NCBI GenBank assembly: GCA_021323855.1
Contig: JAJPKE010000045.1
Span: 558,001-622,000, forward strand
From: Chloroflexota bacterium
GTDB lineage: Bacteria; Chloroflexota; Ktedonobacteria; Ktedonobacterales; JADMIN01
Length of the DNA: 64,000 nucleotides
Reading direction: 5' to 3'
Part shown: piece by piece, positions 34,242 to 43,429 of the stretch
How positions within the stretch are numbered: the stretch's first letter is position 1
How the letters are laid out: each line of letters starts with the position of its first letter
Translations under genes and position numbers: made by a program
The notes under the pieces: generated by a model
What the model was told of the DNA's origin: nothing
Databases searched by the model: none
The model's input: the letters and a program-made list of their open reading frames with translations, nothing else

Positions 34242-34688
34242 CTAATTGGAAGCCTCTAGCCGCGCCTTCAGCCTGCGCAGCGCCTCCGCCGACTCCGCTG
34301 TAATGCGCCGCCGTACCACCAGCAGATCGAGCAGCGCCAGCAACGGATTTGGCACGGCATAGACGAACTCGCGCATGAAGCGCGTGCCAGCGTCTTCCGG
34401 CATCAGCGTGTAGGTGATCGTCCCGCCGCCACCACCAGCGATATTCCCGCGTATCACCCAGCGGTTGGGAGCCTCGCGTTCGGCAACGGTCCAGACGACG
34501 GTGCCTTCACGTCCGGCCACGCGAAAATGTTCGGTGCATTGCTCACCCACATCGAGCGAGTGATCGGTTGCGCCCGTCACACTCAGCGAGGATGGATGCC
34601 ACTCCGGCCAGTGTCCTGGTGTCGTTACGAAGTCGAACACCACCGCTGGCGGTCGTCGAATCGTGGCGACGGTCACGATGCGTGTCAT
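34242..34688 (-). CDS. SRPBCC (START-like/polyketide cyclase) family protein
   Basis: The 148-residue protein begins VTVATIRRPPAVVFDFVTTP followed by WPEWHPSSLSV, the usual N-terminal strand-helix of SRPBCC ligand-binding folds, and continues through HFRVAGREGTVVWTVAERE and TITYTLMPEDAGTRFMREFV to a long C-terminal helix. Such proteins bind hydrophobic ligands in a deep pocket; without context no ligand can be given. AGGAG precedes the ATG. The Gly-rich GGGGGT loop in the middle is unusual but not diagnostic. Confidence 0.85.
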   Translation of the reverse strand: MTRIVTVATIRRPPAVVFDFVTTPGHWPEWHPSSLSVTGATDHSLDVGEQCTEHFRVAGREGTVVWTVAEREAPNRWVIRGNIAGGGGGTITYTLMPEDAGTRFMREFVYAVPNPLLALLDLLVVRRRITAESAEALRRLKARLEASN

Positions 34689-35094
34689 GGTTACTCACTC
34701 CTGATTCATAGGACAATGACCATCGCAAGCGAACCTGCGACCAGTCTAACACAAGCGGGCGAGAACAGAGAGGCAGTGGCGGGCAGCAAACGCGCGCTTG
34801 AATACTTCCACGTTGCAACGTCTACCATTCCTCTATCCCAGCGCGCACAACCCCTCTATCCTCTATGGCGTACAATAGATGTAGAGATAAGGGATTGCCC
34901 TGTTGGGAGCATCGCGCCACTCGCGTTACCTCAGCAATACCGGCACTACTGGCATTGTCTGTGCTGGCGTGAATTGTGCTATGCTCTGCGCACATACTGA
35001 ATTTCATTGGTGGCACTTTGTTTTCGAGTTCTGTGCGCCGCGACATCCGCTTTCCCGCGCGCTTCTGCAAACTTGTGCCTGATGGAGGCCATGC
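34689..35094. other. Intergenic region with ftsH promoter candidates
   Basis: No gene is seen in these 406 bases; the minus-strand ORF 34822-35184 is unlike any family and overlaps the ftsH start. Two -10 candidates point to ftsH: TACAAT at 34870-34875 and the extended -10 TGCTATGCT ending near 34984, about 110 bases before the GTG. Confidence 0.5.
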
Positions 35095-37245
35095 GTGATA
35101 CAACCACCCGATCAACGAAATGATGATCCGGGCATGCCGCGTCCGGGTCCTGGTCCGTTTCCACCGAACCAGCAAAATCAACAAAATAATTTTCCAAATC
35201 AGCAGGGGCAGCAGCCACGTCCGAGTTTCTGGCGGCGCTATCTGATTTGGATCGTCCTGCTGCTGGTGATTCCCTGGGGAATCTTCCTATTTTACCAGGC
35301 GAACAATTCTTCAGCAGGCGCCGAGCCAGTGAGCTACAGCCTGTTCATGCAACAGGTGACCGATCATAACGTCAAAGATGTAACGTTGACCGATAACTCG
35401 GTTGTTGGCGACTTCAAGAATCCCGTGCATTCTGATAATACCAATCAGACTGGGACGAAGTTCACAACTACGATTCCTAATCTTACCAGCGAGCAGACGA
35501 TGAAGACGCTGGGTGATCCACAGTACGGTGTAAAGGTCAACGCCAACAGCGACAATAACAACAATCTCTGGTTGACGTTGCTGCTCCAGTGGGGACCCTT
35601 CGTACTACTGGGCATCATCATCTACTTCTTCATCCGGCGCTCCAGCCAGGCGCAGAACGGCATCTTCAGTTTCGGCCAGAGCCGCGCCCGGATGTATATG
35701 GGCGGCAAGACGAAGACGACCTTCGCTGATGTCGCCGGCGTGGATGAGGCAAAAGTAGACCTCGAAGAAGTGGTGGACTTCCTCAAGAATCCCGACCGCT
35801 ACATGCGGCTCGGCGGCAAGCTGCCAAAAGGCGTGTTGCTGGTTGGCCCTCCGGGAACTGGTAAGACGTTGCTGGCGAAGGCCGTCGCCGGTGAGGCTGA
35901 TGTGCCGTTCTTCTCGATGTCCGGCTCCGAATTCGTGGAGATGCTGGTCGGCGTTGGCGCCAGCCGCGTGCGCGACCTCTTCGAGCGCGCCAAGAAGGCT
36001 GCCCCCTGTATCGTCTTCATTGACGAGCTGGATGCCGTTGGTCGCCAGCGCGGCGCGGGCCTCGGCGGCGGCAACGATGAGCGCGAGCAAACGCTGAACC
36101 AGATCCTGGTGGAGATGGACGGCTTCGATGGCCGCCAGGCCGTCATCGTGATGGCCGCCACCAACCGCCCGGATGTCCTCGATCCGGCGCTGATGCGTCC
36201 TGGCCGCTTCGACCGTCAGGTCGTGGTAGATCGCCCGGACCGCCCTGGACGCGAAGCCATTCTGATGGTGCATACGCGCGGCATGCCACTGGCGCAGGAC
36301 GTTGATCTGCGCATCCTGGCGCGCGGCACACCCGGTATGGTCGGCGCGGACCTCGCCAACATCTGTAACGAGGCGGCGCTGCTGGCGGCGCGGCGCAACA
36401 AGCAACTGATCGGCATGCAGGAGTTCGAGGACGCGATTGACCGCATCATGATGGGCGCGCAACGTCCGCTGCTGCTTTCGCCAGAAGAACGCAACATCAT
36501 CGCCTACCACGAAGGCGGCCATGCGCTCGTCGCGCTGCTGACGCCGGGGAGCGATGCCGTGCGCAAGGTGACGATTGTGCCACGCGGGCAGGCGCTGGGT
36601 GTGACACAGTTCATGCCGCTGGATGATCGCCACAACTATCCGCGCGGCTATCTGCTGAACCGCATCGCCGTCGGCCTGGGCGGGCGCGTTGCCGAACAGG
36701 TGGCCATCGGTGAGATTACCACTGGCGCCGAGAACGACCTCCAGCAGGTCACGAATCTGGCGCGCGAGATGGTGACGCGCTGGGGCATGAGCGGCAAGAT
36801 CGGCACCGTCTTCTTCGGGCACGAGCGTGACGTGTTCCTGGGCCGCGAGATGAGCCTGGGCCAGCAGCGCGACTACTCCGAGACGACGGCCACCGCCATT
36901 GACGCCGAGGTGCGCCGCATCATATCCGAACGCTACAGCTATGTGGAGATGGTGTTGACACGCTATCGCCCGCTGCTCGACGAAATCGCCCGGCGCTTGC
37001 TGGAGAAAGAGGTCGTTGAAGAGGCAGAACTGCGTGAGATCGTCGCAGGTGTGCCGGCTTCGGAGATCATGCAGCTCGCCTCCACCGTCGGCGATATGGG
37101 CGTGCCAAGCGGCTACGGTTCGCTGCCTACGCCCACCAGCGCCGATGTCAGTGGCAACGGCTCGTCCAAGAACGCCTCTAACACAGGCTCCGGGTCGGTT
37201 GCTTTGGCTTCCAACGACCCCACATCATCAGGTGAGGTAAACTGA
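35095..37245 (+). CDS. ftsH: ATP-dependent zinc metalloprotease FtsH
   Basis: The 716-residue membrane AAA protease degrades misfolded membrane proteins and short-lived regulators. A Pro/Gln/Asn-rich N-terminal tail of about 40 residues is followed by TM1 ([19 protein letters not shown]), an extracytoplasmic domain and TM2 ([19 protein letters not shown]). The AAA module has Walker A GPPGTGKT (about 252), Walker [11 protein letters not shown] and the second region of homology with RPGRFDR. The M41 protease active site is HEGGH (about 472). The C-terminus is Ser/Asn-rich. GTG start with GGAGG 5 bases upstream. It is a single-gene unit ended by a strong terminator. Confidence 0.97.
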   Translation: MIQPPDQRNDDPGMPRPGPGPFPPNQQNQQNNFPNQQGQQPRPSFWRRYLIWIVLLLVIPWGIFLFYQANNSSAGAEPVSYSLFMQQVTDHNVKDVTLTDNSVVGDFKNPVHSDNTNQTGTKFTTTIPNLTSEQTMKTLGDPQYGVKVNANSDNNNNLWLTLLLQWGPFVLLGIIIYFFIRRSSQAQNGIFSFGQSRARMYMGGKTKTTFADVAGVDEAKVDLEEVVDFLKNPDRYMRLGGKLPKGVLLVGPPGTGKTLLAKAVAGEADVPFFSMSGSEFVEMLVGVGASRVRDLFERAKKAAPCIVFIDELDAVGRQRGAGLGGGNDEREQTLNQILVEMDGFDGRQAVIVMAATNRPDVLDPALMRPGRFDRQVVVDRPDRPGREAILMVHTRGMPLAQDVDLRILARGTPGMVGADLANICNEAALLAARRNKQLIGMQEFEDAIDRIMMGAQRPLLLSPEERNIIAYHEGGHALVALLTPGSDAVRKVTIVPRGQALGVTQFMPLDDRHNYPRGYLLNRIAVGLGGRVAEQVAIGEITTGAENDLQQVTNLAREMVTRWGMSGKIGTVFFGHERDVFLGREMSLGQQRDYSETTATAIDAEVRRIISERYSYVEMVLTRYRPLLDEIARRLLEKEVVEEAELREIVAGVPASEIMQLASTVGDMGVPSGYGSLPTPTSADVSGNGSSKNASNTGSGSVALASNDPTSSGEVN

Positions 37246-37268
37246 GCGAACAACTTATAGCGTCGTTA

Positions 37269-37311
37269 AAGCGCCCTGCCACGCATCAAGAGTGGCAGGG
37301 CGCTTCTTTTT
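37269..37311 (+). terminator. Rho-independent terminator of ftsH
   Basis: AAGCGCCCTGCCAC and GTGGCAGGGCGCTT form an exact 14-bp stem followed by CTTTTT, 24 bases after the ftsH stop. Confidence 0.95.
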
Positions 37312-37371
37312 CGCCGTAGAGCTTGTTGAGCTAGCGGGACGAAGTGGAAGCGATGAAAGCCTCACCAAGCC

Positions 37372-39384
37372 TCACGACGTTGGCGGTTTCATCGGCCCAG
37401 GCGAGACATGCGGCATCACCGGCTGCGGCATGTCTGCGCTTCGGGGTGCTTTCGGCGTCGTTGGTCTAACGCTCACCCGGTCGCTGGGTCCACGGAAGAC
37501 AAAGGGTGACGGGACGGGGAAGATGTTGTGAACGAGCGCCACCACAATCGCGACGACGAGCAGCGCAATAATCACCGTGAGAAGCCCATCGGAGATATGC
37601 CCCACCTGATTGATGGCGCGATACAGATAGGCTACCACCGTCTCGAAGGGATTGGACCCCACCTGTGCCTTCGCCAGTTGCCGCCCAATCTGCGCAAAGA
37701 TAGCCGTCAGAAAGGTGATATTGCTGAGTAGCAGACCGATATCATTGAGGATGGCGTGCCCTAACCGCGCGTTGGGTAAGCCATAGTACAGTGTTGCCAG
37801 CCCAGCGGCGGCGCCCGCAATCAACGCCAGCGAGGAGCGCCACGCGACACGCCAGCGCCGGAGCAACACATCATCAGCCGTCGCCAGATGTGCCTCCACC
37901 AGCGTCTCTAGCTCCGGCGTCCCGCGCACCAGTTCGCTGGCAATCGGCCCAATCACCTGCTCGCTATTCTCCCAATAGCTCACATGGTCGGTGAAGAGGC
38001 TGTCGTGGTTGACCACGCGCACATTCTCCACCCGTTTGAGCGTTTCGCGAATGGCGGCGTCCGGATTCGGCTGATCGGGATCGTTCCAATCGCGCGCCGG
38101 TGGCAGTGCGCTGGTATCGAGGTCTCCGGCAGCAACGGGATCGTAGCGCGCCCAGAAGTGAATCCAGCGCACATTGCCCGGCAGCACGCCGCGCAGCCGG
38201 TGCGCGTCGGTGCGCGAAAGCGGCCAGATGCGGCGCAACGCCTGCGAGAGACAGATGAACGTCACCTCTTTGCCTGGATTATTCTCCGCCAGCGCCGTCG
38301 TCAACCCTTCATAGGCGACAACGGCGCCCATTGAATGTGCAATCACGACGATGCGCTGGCAGCGGTCATCTTGCAGGAATGGTTGCAGTTGGCGCTGGAA
38401 CCGTTGCCGGATGCTGGCAGAGTTGGTGTAGTCAAGCAGATAGACCTGCATCGCCGCGATCCAGTGCAGCGAAACGGTCTCGATCAGCGCCGCAATGCCG
38501 CGCAGCAGCGTCCGAAAGCCCGGCAATGGCGCCAGCACGCGCACGATACCTGCCACCCAGAGCAGCAGCATCACCAGCGGAATGCCCAGCAACCACTGGA
38601 ATGTTTTCCAGACATCCTGTACGAAATCATAGAGCGAGAGCAGCACCGCTAGCGGTGCGCGCACCACCCAGGGCAGCCGGTGTTCGCGCTGGCTGTTGGG
38701 CGCATGCCCAAACGACTGCGATGGGTCGTCTCCTGGCTTGGCTGCCGTCTTCCGGTGCCGGCGTGCATTCTGAACGGCGCGCGCTGGGATGGTGAGGCGC
38801 TGCCCAATCGGCAGGAGGATGCCATACGTTTCCTGGCGAAACTGGAGCCGCGCCCAGGCTAACGCCGAGCGCGTGGATGGCACGCCGAACGCCTGTGCCC
38901 ACCAGACCTCGCGCATCTCCAGATAGAGCGAATCAGGCGCTTCGCCATGTGGCCCGGCATGGCCGCAGAGTTCGACAGTGGCGTGCGAGGCAGGGACATC
39001 GGGATTATTCTCTTCCAGCAGATGCGTCTGCATCCAGATACGGTCAGGGCCGGATTCGCGCAACGCCAGGCCAGCGGTATGGTTGAACCAGTAACCCAGC
39101 GCGTTGAGCGCCTCCTGCAAGGTATCGTTTTTCTTCTCGCTGCCGATGCCATGAATGATGACGACGCCAGTGTACGGCTGATCGCGTCGCAGTGGCGGCT
39201 GCTCGTCGCCCTCGGTCGCCTCGCTGGTCTGGCTGCCTGCGCTGCCTGCGTGCGCCATCCGTGCCGTGCGGCTCACCAGTCGTTGCTGTTGCTCAGAGAA
39301 CTGCTGCGCCTGTGCCATCTGCGCCATCTGCTCCAAGTCCCGCGTCCGTATATTCTGCGTCGTTTCCCTATCTTGCTCGCTCAT
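37372..39384 (-). CDS. Large membrane-associated alpha/beta hydrolase (lipase-like)
   Basis: From the ATG of MSEQDRETTQ the protein has 670 residues; the 73 upstream residues in the track look non-coding, although an ATG ten codons earlier is possible. After a Gln/Met-rich start the fold begins at GVVIIHGIGSEKKNDTLQEA, with an oxyanion-type HGIG. The nucleophile elbow is IVVIAHSMGAVVAYEGL (AHSMG, Ser nucleophile). Hydrophobic segments lie between these motifs (FQWLLGIPLVMLLLWVAGIV) and near the C-terminus (LALIAGAAAGLATLYYG, DGLLTVIIALLVVAIVVALV), so it is probably membrane bound. The substrate is unknown. The C-terminal tail is Pro-rich. Codes towards ftsH; the ftsH terminator separates them. 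Confidence 0.8.
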   Translation of the reverse strand: MSEQDRETTQNIRTRDLEQMAQMAQAQQFSEQQQRLVSRTARMAHAGSAGSQTSEATEGDEQPPLRRDQPYTGVVIIHGIGSEKKNDTLQEALNALGYWFNHTAGLALRESGPDRIWMQTHLLEENNPDVPASHATVELCGHAGPHGEAPDSLYLEMREVWWAQAFGVPSTRSALAWARLQFRQETYGILLPIGQRLTIPARAVQNARRHRKTAAKPGDDPSQSFGHAPNSQREHRLPWVVRAPLAVLLSLYDFVQDVWKTFQWLLGIPLVMLLLWVAGIVRVLAPLPGFRTLLRGIAALIETVSLHWIAAMQVYLLDYTNSASIRQRFQRQLQPFLQDDRCQRIVVIAHSMGAVVAYEGLTTALAENNPGKEVTFICLSQALRRIWPLSRTDAHRLRGVLPGNVRWIHFWARYDPVAAGDLDTSALPPARDWNDPDQPNPDAAIRETLKRVENVRVVNHDSLFTDHVSYWENSEQVIGPIASELVRGTPELETLVEAHLATADDVLLRRWRVAWRSSLALIAGAAAGLATLYYGLPNARLGHAILNDIGLLLSNITFLTAIFAQIGRQLAKAQVGSNPFETVVAYLYRAINQVGHISDGLLTVIIALLVVAIVVALVHNIFPVPSPFVFRGPSDRVSVRPTTPKAPRSADMPQPVMPHVSPGPMKPPTS

Positions 39385-39624
39385 GCCTTCATCACCAACG
39401 CTTTCCTGTCTCATCCCATCAACACACACGCCTACGGCGAATCGGAAGCGACCGGCAAGACACAGCATACGTTCGCCATGAGCAGTATCGCAGCAAGAGA
39501 GGGACCGTTTCAAGAGGGCAGTATGACTATTTCGCTCAGGTGTGATGTACGAGACACTGGCTATGAGGAGGATATGCAGCGGAATGGTTAGTGTCTTGCC
39601 CAATTGGCCATAACATAAAGACGA

Positions 39625-39656
39625 CGAGAGCAGAAGTCCCTCATGTTCTGCTCTCG
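39625..39656 (-). terminator. Hairpin downstream of the HicA-like gene
   Basis: CGAGAGCAGAA pairs exactly with TTCTGCTCTCG (11 bp, 10-base loop). On the minus strand it is 20 bases past the hicA-like stop and is followed by a weak T run (CTTTATG). Confidence 0.65.
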
Positions 39657-39675
39657 CTGTATGTGTCGGATTTTC

Positions 39676-39891
39676 CTAATAATTCCTGAAAAACTCTTCG
39701 CGGCTGATGCCTAGTTGTTTTAATAGCTGACTGAGGAGCCACTCATCAATTGGATCATCATGAGCATTTGGCCATCTGGCTTTGTGTCCTCCATATTGGA
39801 CCGTTGCATGTTTTCTTCCCTTCTGCTGCTGGAACGTCGCCCCCATTTGCTTGAGACTGCGTTGGACCTTGCGCAAGGGATAGGTCGGCAT
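39676..39891 (-). CDS. hicA: HicA-family toxin (mRNA interferase)
   Basis: The start at ATG 39891 is fixed by AAAGGAG 5 bases upstream and gives 71 residues, the family's usual size; the longer track ORF is not needed. The sequence has the double-stranded-RNA-binding-like fold pattern: LRKVQRSLKQMGATFQQQKG, a catalytic His in GRKHAT (His28), a short strand, then HDDPIDEWLLSQLLKQLGIS and the ending REEFFRNY. HicA cleaves mRNA and is neutralised by HicB. Here it is divergent from the antitoxin gene rather than co-directional. Its promoter is TTGACA-17-TATGCT on the minus strand. Confidence 0.83.
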   Translation of the reverse strand: MPTYPLRKVQRSLKQMGATFQQQKGRKHATVQYGGHKARWPNAHDDPIDEWLLSQLLKQLGISREEFFRNY

Positions 39892-39945
39892 GTGGCTCCT
39901 TTCGCCAGTTTTCGGAAAAACAATTTCACGAAACCGCCAAACACT

Positions 39946-40043
39946 AGCATACCATGCTTCTGGCAAATTGTCAAATACTGTATAATTACGTTGATTAATT
40001 TGACATGAAATATGCGATATGTTACACTACTAACGAATTGTCA
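39946..40043. promoter_or_regulatory. Divergent promoters and repeated AATTGTCAA boxes of the hicA/hicB-like pair
   Basis: Minus strand: TTGACA (39974-39969), 17 bases, TATGCT (39951-39946) drives hicA. Plus strand: TTGACA (40000-40005), 17 bases, TACACT (40023-40028) drives hicB. The box AATTGTCAA or its complement occurs three times (about 39966, 39997 and 40034), overlapping both -35 elements. This suggests that the HTH antitoxin represses both promoters. The stretch is much richer in A and T than its surroundings. Confidence 0.75.
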
Positions 40044-40082
40044 AGAGTGATGTCGCGTTCATAGTAAAGTAAAGGGTAGCGC

Positions 40083-40685
40083 ATGACCATGCAAGTAGAA
40101 CATCAACGGGGTATCGCGCTCCCAATGTTGCGGGAGGCGCGTGAACGGCGTGGGCTGAGCCAGGAGTCGCTGGCAGAGCTGGTTGGCGTAACACGCGCAA
40201 CTATCGTCAACCTCGAACATGGAGCGACCCACGCCCGCGCATCCAATGCGCAGCGGCTGGCGGCGGCGCTGGCGGTGCCACTAGACGTGCTGACCGGCGC
40301 GCAACCGTTCCCCGAATCGCAGGATGAGCCGGAGCCGCCGGGTGGCGTGTTATCAGACTATTTCGCGGCGGCGATGCGCCATGCCGTCTATCGTCGTGTG
40401 CGCGGCGAGCCGGAGCGCATTTACGCGGCGATTCCCGGTATCTCTGGCCTCTGGGCGCGTGGGCAGTCCCGCGAAGAGGCCGAACGCGATCTGCGTGAGG
40501 CGCTCGAATGGTACGTGCTGACGGCGATCTTCGATCACCAGCCGCTGCCCGCCTTTGACGATGTTTCGCTCGAAATCACCGAAGAAAGCCGCGACGGCGC
40601 AACGGTTCTCTATCCGATTGCGCCGCCGGACCGGGCGAGCTTTCTGGATGATAGCGATGCCGTCGTCTCACCACTCGAAAGCTGA
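40083..40685 (+). CDS. hicB: HicB-like antitoxin with N-terminal XRE-type HTH
   Basis: The 200-residue protein starts with a lambda-repressor/XRE HTH (MLREARERRGLSQESLAELV, TRATIVNLEHG; about residues 15-70). An acidic linker follows, then a HicB-type partial RNase-H fold in the region ERIYAAIPGISGLWARGQSREEAERDLREALEWYVL (about 115-150). It should bind HicA and repress the shared control region. In standard hicAB units HicB has a C-terminal DNA-binding domain and lies directly downstream of hicA; here the HTH is N-terminal and the genes diverge. AAGGG lies 7 bases before the ATG. Confidence 0.8.
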   Translation: MTMQVEHQRGIALPMLREARERRGLSQESLAELVGVTRATIVNLEHGATHARASNAQRLAAALAVPLDVLTGAQPFPESQDEPEPPGGVLSDYFAAAMRHAVYRRVRGEPERIYAAIPGISGLWARGQSREEAERDLREALEWYVLTAIFDHQPLPAFDDVSLEITEESRDGATVLYPIAPPDRASFLDDSDAVVSPLES

Positions 40686-40694
40686 GGCGGTGTA

Positions 40695-41351
40695 TCACCA
40701 TCCATCCCAATGGGTGACGGACTCGACCGGCTCACGTTTGGCTGGCGCAAAAGTGGGCGTGTCGGTGTAGGCGACGGGAATCAGCGCCGCCTGCGTGACG
40801 CGCTCATAAGGGATGCCCAGCGCCTCCGCCGCGTCGCGCTCGAAGAGCAGATGCACCGAGGTCCAGGAGCTACCCAGGCCACGCGCCCGCGCCGCCAGCA
40901 TAAAGCTCCACGCCGCCGGCAGAATTGAACCCCAGAGGCCCGCCTGTTCCGCAACGGAAAGCCCCTCCGCCCGGCCAGCGATGCAGGGAATGAGCAGCAC
41001 CGGTGCTTCGTGCATATGCTCGGCCAGATAGTCCGCCGAACTCAGCACACGCATCTGTGTCTGCGCGCGTTCTGGATAGCGTGCCGCCAGTTTCTCCATC
41101 ACCGGCTGTTGTTGCGCGCGGTAGAGCGCCCAGCCACGCCGGTAAATATCGCCAATTGCCTGTCGTTTCGCCGCGTCCGTCACGACGACGAAATGCCATT
41201 GCTGGCGATTGCCGCCGGTTGGCGCCTGCAACGCCAGTTCCAGGCACTCGCGGATGATCTCCGGCTCGACGGGACGCGAAAAGTCCAGCCGTTTGCGCAC
41301 GGAGCGGGTGGTCGCCAGCACTTCATCAGGCGTCAGATTGAGTAGTGTCAT
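40695..41351 (-). CDS. Nitroreductase family FMN-dependent oxidoreductase
   Basis: The 218-residue protein has the family FMN-binding N-terminus (VRKRLDFSRPVEPEIIRECLELALQAPTGGNRQQW) and the mid segment LWGSILPAAWSFMLAARARGLGS that packs over the flavin. The C-terminal part VTQAALIPVAYTDTPTFAPAKREPV carries the late Arg that contacts the FMN phosphate. Substrates range from nitroaromatics and quinones to flavins. It is convergent with the HicB-like gene, with only 9 bases between stops. An additional insertion at 90-120 is family variable. Confidence 0.92.
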   Translation of the reverse strand: MTLLNLTPDEVLATTRSVRKRLDFSRPVEPEIIRECLELALQAPTGGNRQQWHFVVVTDAAKRQAIGDIYRRGWALYRAQQQPVMEKLAARYPERAQTQMRVLSSADYLAEHMHEAPVLLIPCIAGRAEGLSVAEQAGLWGSILPAAWSFMLAARARGLGSSWTSVHLLFERDAAEALGIPYERVTQAALIPVAYTDTPTFAPAKREPVESVTHWDGW

Positions 41352-41406
41352 CGGTTTCTCTTATCCTCTCAGCTCTATCGTCAACGACTGGATACCTCAT
41401 CATATC

Positions 41407-42609
41407 TTAATGGATGCTCAACCCGATGAGCGGAACGAACCAGTATGGCAGCGAGATCACAATCAAACCAGCCACAATCAGTGCAATGCCGCCCATAGAG
41501 CGTGCTACGCCTTGTCGGCTTTCCCCTTTTTCCGCACGGTGCCAGAGCAACGCGACACCTGCACCCAGGATAACGCCGCTACACAGACCAGCAATCAAAC
41601 CGCTCTGCCCAGCCTGTGTGTCTGGCAAAGGGGCATTCATTATCAATGGACCGCCCACATAGCGCTGAAGCAGACCAATGCTCAGGCCGCTTAATAGGCC
41701 GAGGAAGAGAGCAGGGGTAAATGTTGCCCAGTGTGGTTGGTTATGGCTTCCTGCCCCAGCATCAGCAGAGGTATTGGCAACCTCACGATATTGCAACGCC
41801 GAGAGACCACCGGCAATGCCGCCAAGCAGCAGGCCAATCAATGAGAACACGCCGTAACCATAGAGCAACCCCAGGGTATTCTGTTGTGGCGTGGACGTAT
41901 CCATACCAACTTGCGCGGCGTAGGGCAACATAAAAGTAAATACACCAGCCAGCGAGCCTATGAACGCCAGGAGGAGCGCGCTCGCTATGCCGATGGCGGA
42001 GCCACTCAATAAACGCCGCCAGAAGTCTGTGCGTCTACTGGCGATACCTACCACGATAACGCTTAGCAAGGCTCCCAGCAGCCCGCCTGACAGGGCAAAT
42101 ACCAGCGCCACATCACCGCCAATCCCTTCACCAACATCGGGGCCGTATCCAGCCGTCACGCCAAAGCGCAGCAGAAACACTAACAGCCCCACGCCCATCC
42201 CTGTGACAAGACCGATTGCCAAACTACGTGGCGTCCGTGACAAGCGCCCCAGTGACAGCGCACACATCATTCCAAGACCTAGACCGCAGAACAGACCGCT
42301 CAGTAGCGAATACGGCGGCAGGAAAAAGAGATAACCCATGTGCGACTGCGCAAACTCGAAGGCCATGCCACCCAGCAGACCGCACCCAATCCCCAGCAGC
42401 ACGCCACTACTCGCGCCATTCACGATGTCGCTGCGTGTGACGGCGCTCAGCACAGGGATGGTGCGACCATTCATCCCTGCGCCAGCCACGCGCGACACGA
42501 GTGCCAGCGCCCCAAACGCGCAGAGCGACAATCCAGCCACGAGCAGACACAGCCACGCGAAACTTCCCTCGATGCCCCCAACCAGCGAGATATTCCCGAT
42601 AGACACCAT
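41407..42609 (-). CDS. Multi-spanning membrane protein of unknown function
   Basis: The preferred ATG at 42609 has GAAAGG 6 bases upstream and gives 400 residues; the track ORF adds 29 residues. At least ten hydrophobic segments alternate with glycine-rich turns (GVLLGIGCGLLGGMAFEFAQ, LLSGLFCGLGLGMMCALSLG, GLIAGLCSGVILGAGVALLW). The repeated GLxxGLxxG spacing makes it look internally duplicated. There is no transporter signature that I recognise. It is divergent from the DUF1269-like gene; the 286 bases between should hold both promoters. Confidence 0.75.
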   Translation of the reverse strand: MVSIGNISLVGGIEGSFAWLCLLVAGLSLCAFGALALVSRVAGAGMNGRTIPVLSAVTRSDIVNGASSGVLLGIGCGLLGGMAFEFAQSHMGYLFFLPPYSLLSGLFCGLGLGMMCALSLGRLSRTPRSLAIGLVTGMGVGLLVFLLRFGVTAGYGPDVGEGIGGDVALVFALSGGLLGALLSVIVVGIASRRTDFWRRLLSGSAIGIASALLLAFIGSLAGVFTFMLPYAAQVGMDTSTPQQNTLGLLYGYGVFSLIGLLLGGIAGGLSALQYREVANTSADAGAGSHNQPHWATFTPALFLGLLSGLSIGLLQRYVGGPLIMNAPLPDTQAGQSGLIAGLCSGVILGAGVALLWHRAEKGESRQGVARSMGGIALIVAGLIVISLPYWFVPLIGLSIH

Positions 42610-42895
42610 TGTCTGCCTTTCTACAACAGCGAGTTGTGAACGTTCATGACAACCGTTCCGGCACTGTTGCCGACCGATTTGCTCAGTGGTCAGCAAAGCA
42701 AACCAGTTTGCGTCTGTTGAAAACTATAGCGAACGATGACGAATAGCGAAAGGATGAGCATAAATGGGCATAAAGGAGCAGCCATTCTGGACACTTTCAC
42801 CTACAACCACCCTTCAGCAGTCGCGTACTTGTTGCATGGGGAACAGTCTCCATGCTCTTTCAGAACCGAACACGCTTTCAGAGAGGATAAAGACA

Positions 42896-43402
42896 ATGGC
42901 CGATACCAACAACACACAGCAGGAACAGAAACTGCTGGTCATCGCGTATGAAGGTGAGACGCGCGCTAACGAGGTCTTGCGCGCGCTCCAGCAGATGGAG
43001 AAGGCGCATCTCGTGCGCCTGCGCAACGCCGCCGTCGTCTCACGCAACGCGCAGGGCAAGATTGCGCTCCACGAAACACACGACTTCGACGCTAAAGAGG
43101 GCGCGTTGGCTGGTGCGCTCGCGGGTGGACTGCTGGGCCTCATCAGAGGCGAAATCGTGGAAGATGCGCTGCTCGGCGCTGGCGCGGGTTTCCTCGCCAG
43201 CAAAGTGATGGACCTGGGCTTTAAGGACGACTATCTCAAAGAGATTGGCGAACACCTGACGCCTAATAGCTCCGCCATCGTCGCCGTCGTTCACTTTGAG
43301 CAGGTGGACCCGGCGGTGCAGGAATTGCGCCAGTTCGGCGGCCACCTCTTGCAGCAAACCTTACCGGCGGATGTGGCGCAGAAACTGGTCGCTGTCGCCT
43401 GA
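42896..43402 (+). CDS. DUF1269-like membrane-associated protein
   Basis: The ATG at 42896 with GAGAGG 9 bases upstream gives 168 residues. The protein begins KLLVIAYEGETRANEVLRAL, a ferredoxin-like half, and contains KIALHETHDFDAKEGALAGAL followed by the glycine zipper AGGLLGLIRGEIVEDALLGAGAGFLAS. This layout matches the DUF1269 family. The second half, TPNSSAIVAVVHFEQVDPAV, repeats the beta-alpha element. The glycine-zipper helix probably inserts in or near the membrane. The biochemical role of the family is unknown. It is convergent with the adenosine deaminase gene. Confidence 0.82.
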   Translation: MADTNNTQQEQKLLVIAYEGETRANEVLRALQQMEKAHLVRLRNAAVVSRNAQGKIALHETHDFDAKEGALAGALAGGLLGLIRGEIVEDALLGAGAGFLASKVMDLGFKDDYLKEIGEHLTPNSSAIVAVVHFEQVDPAVQELRQFGGHLLQQTLPADVAQKLVAVA

Positions 43403-43429
43403 TTTCAGGCGTTGCTAGAATATCGCTGC

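Noticed and set aside
35605-36822. 405-residue minus-strand ORF inside ftsH
   Set aside because: His/Arg/Ala-rich shadow of the AAA and protease domains.
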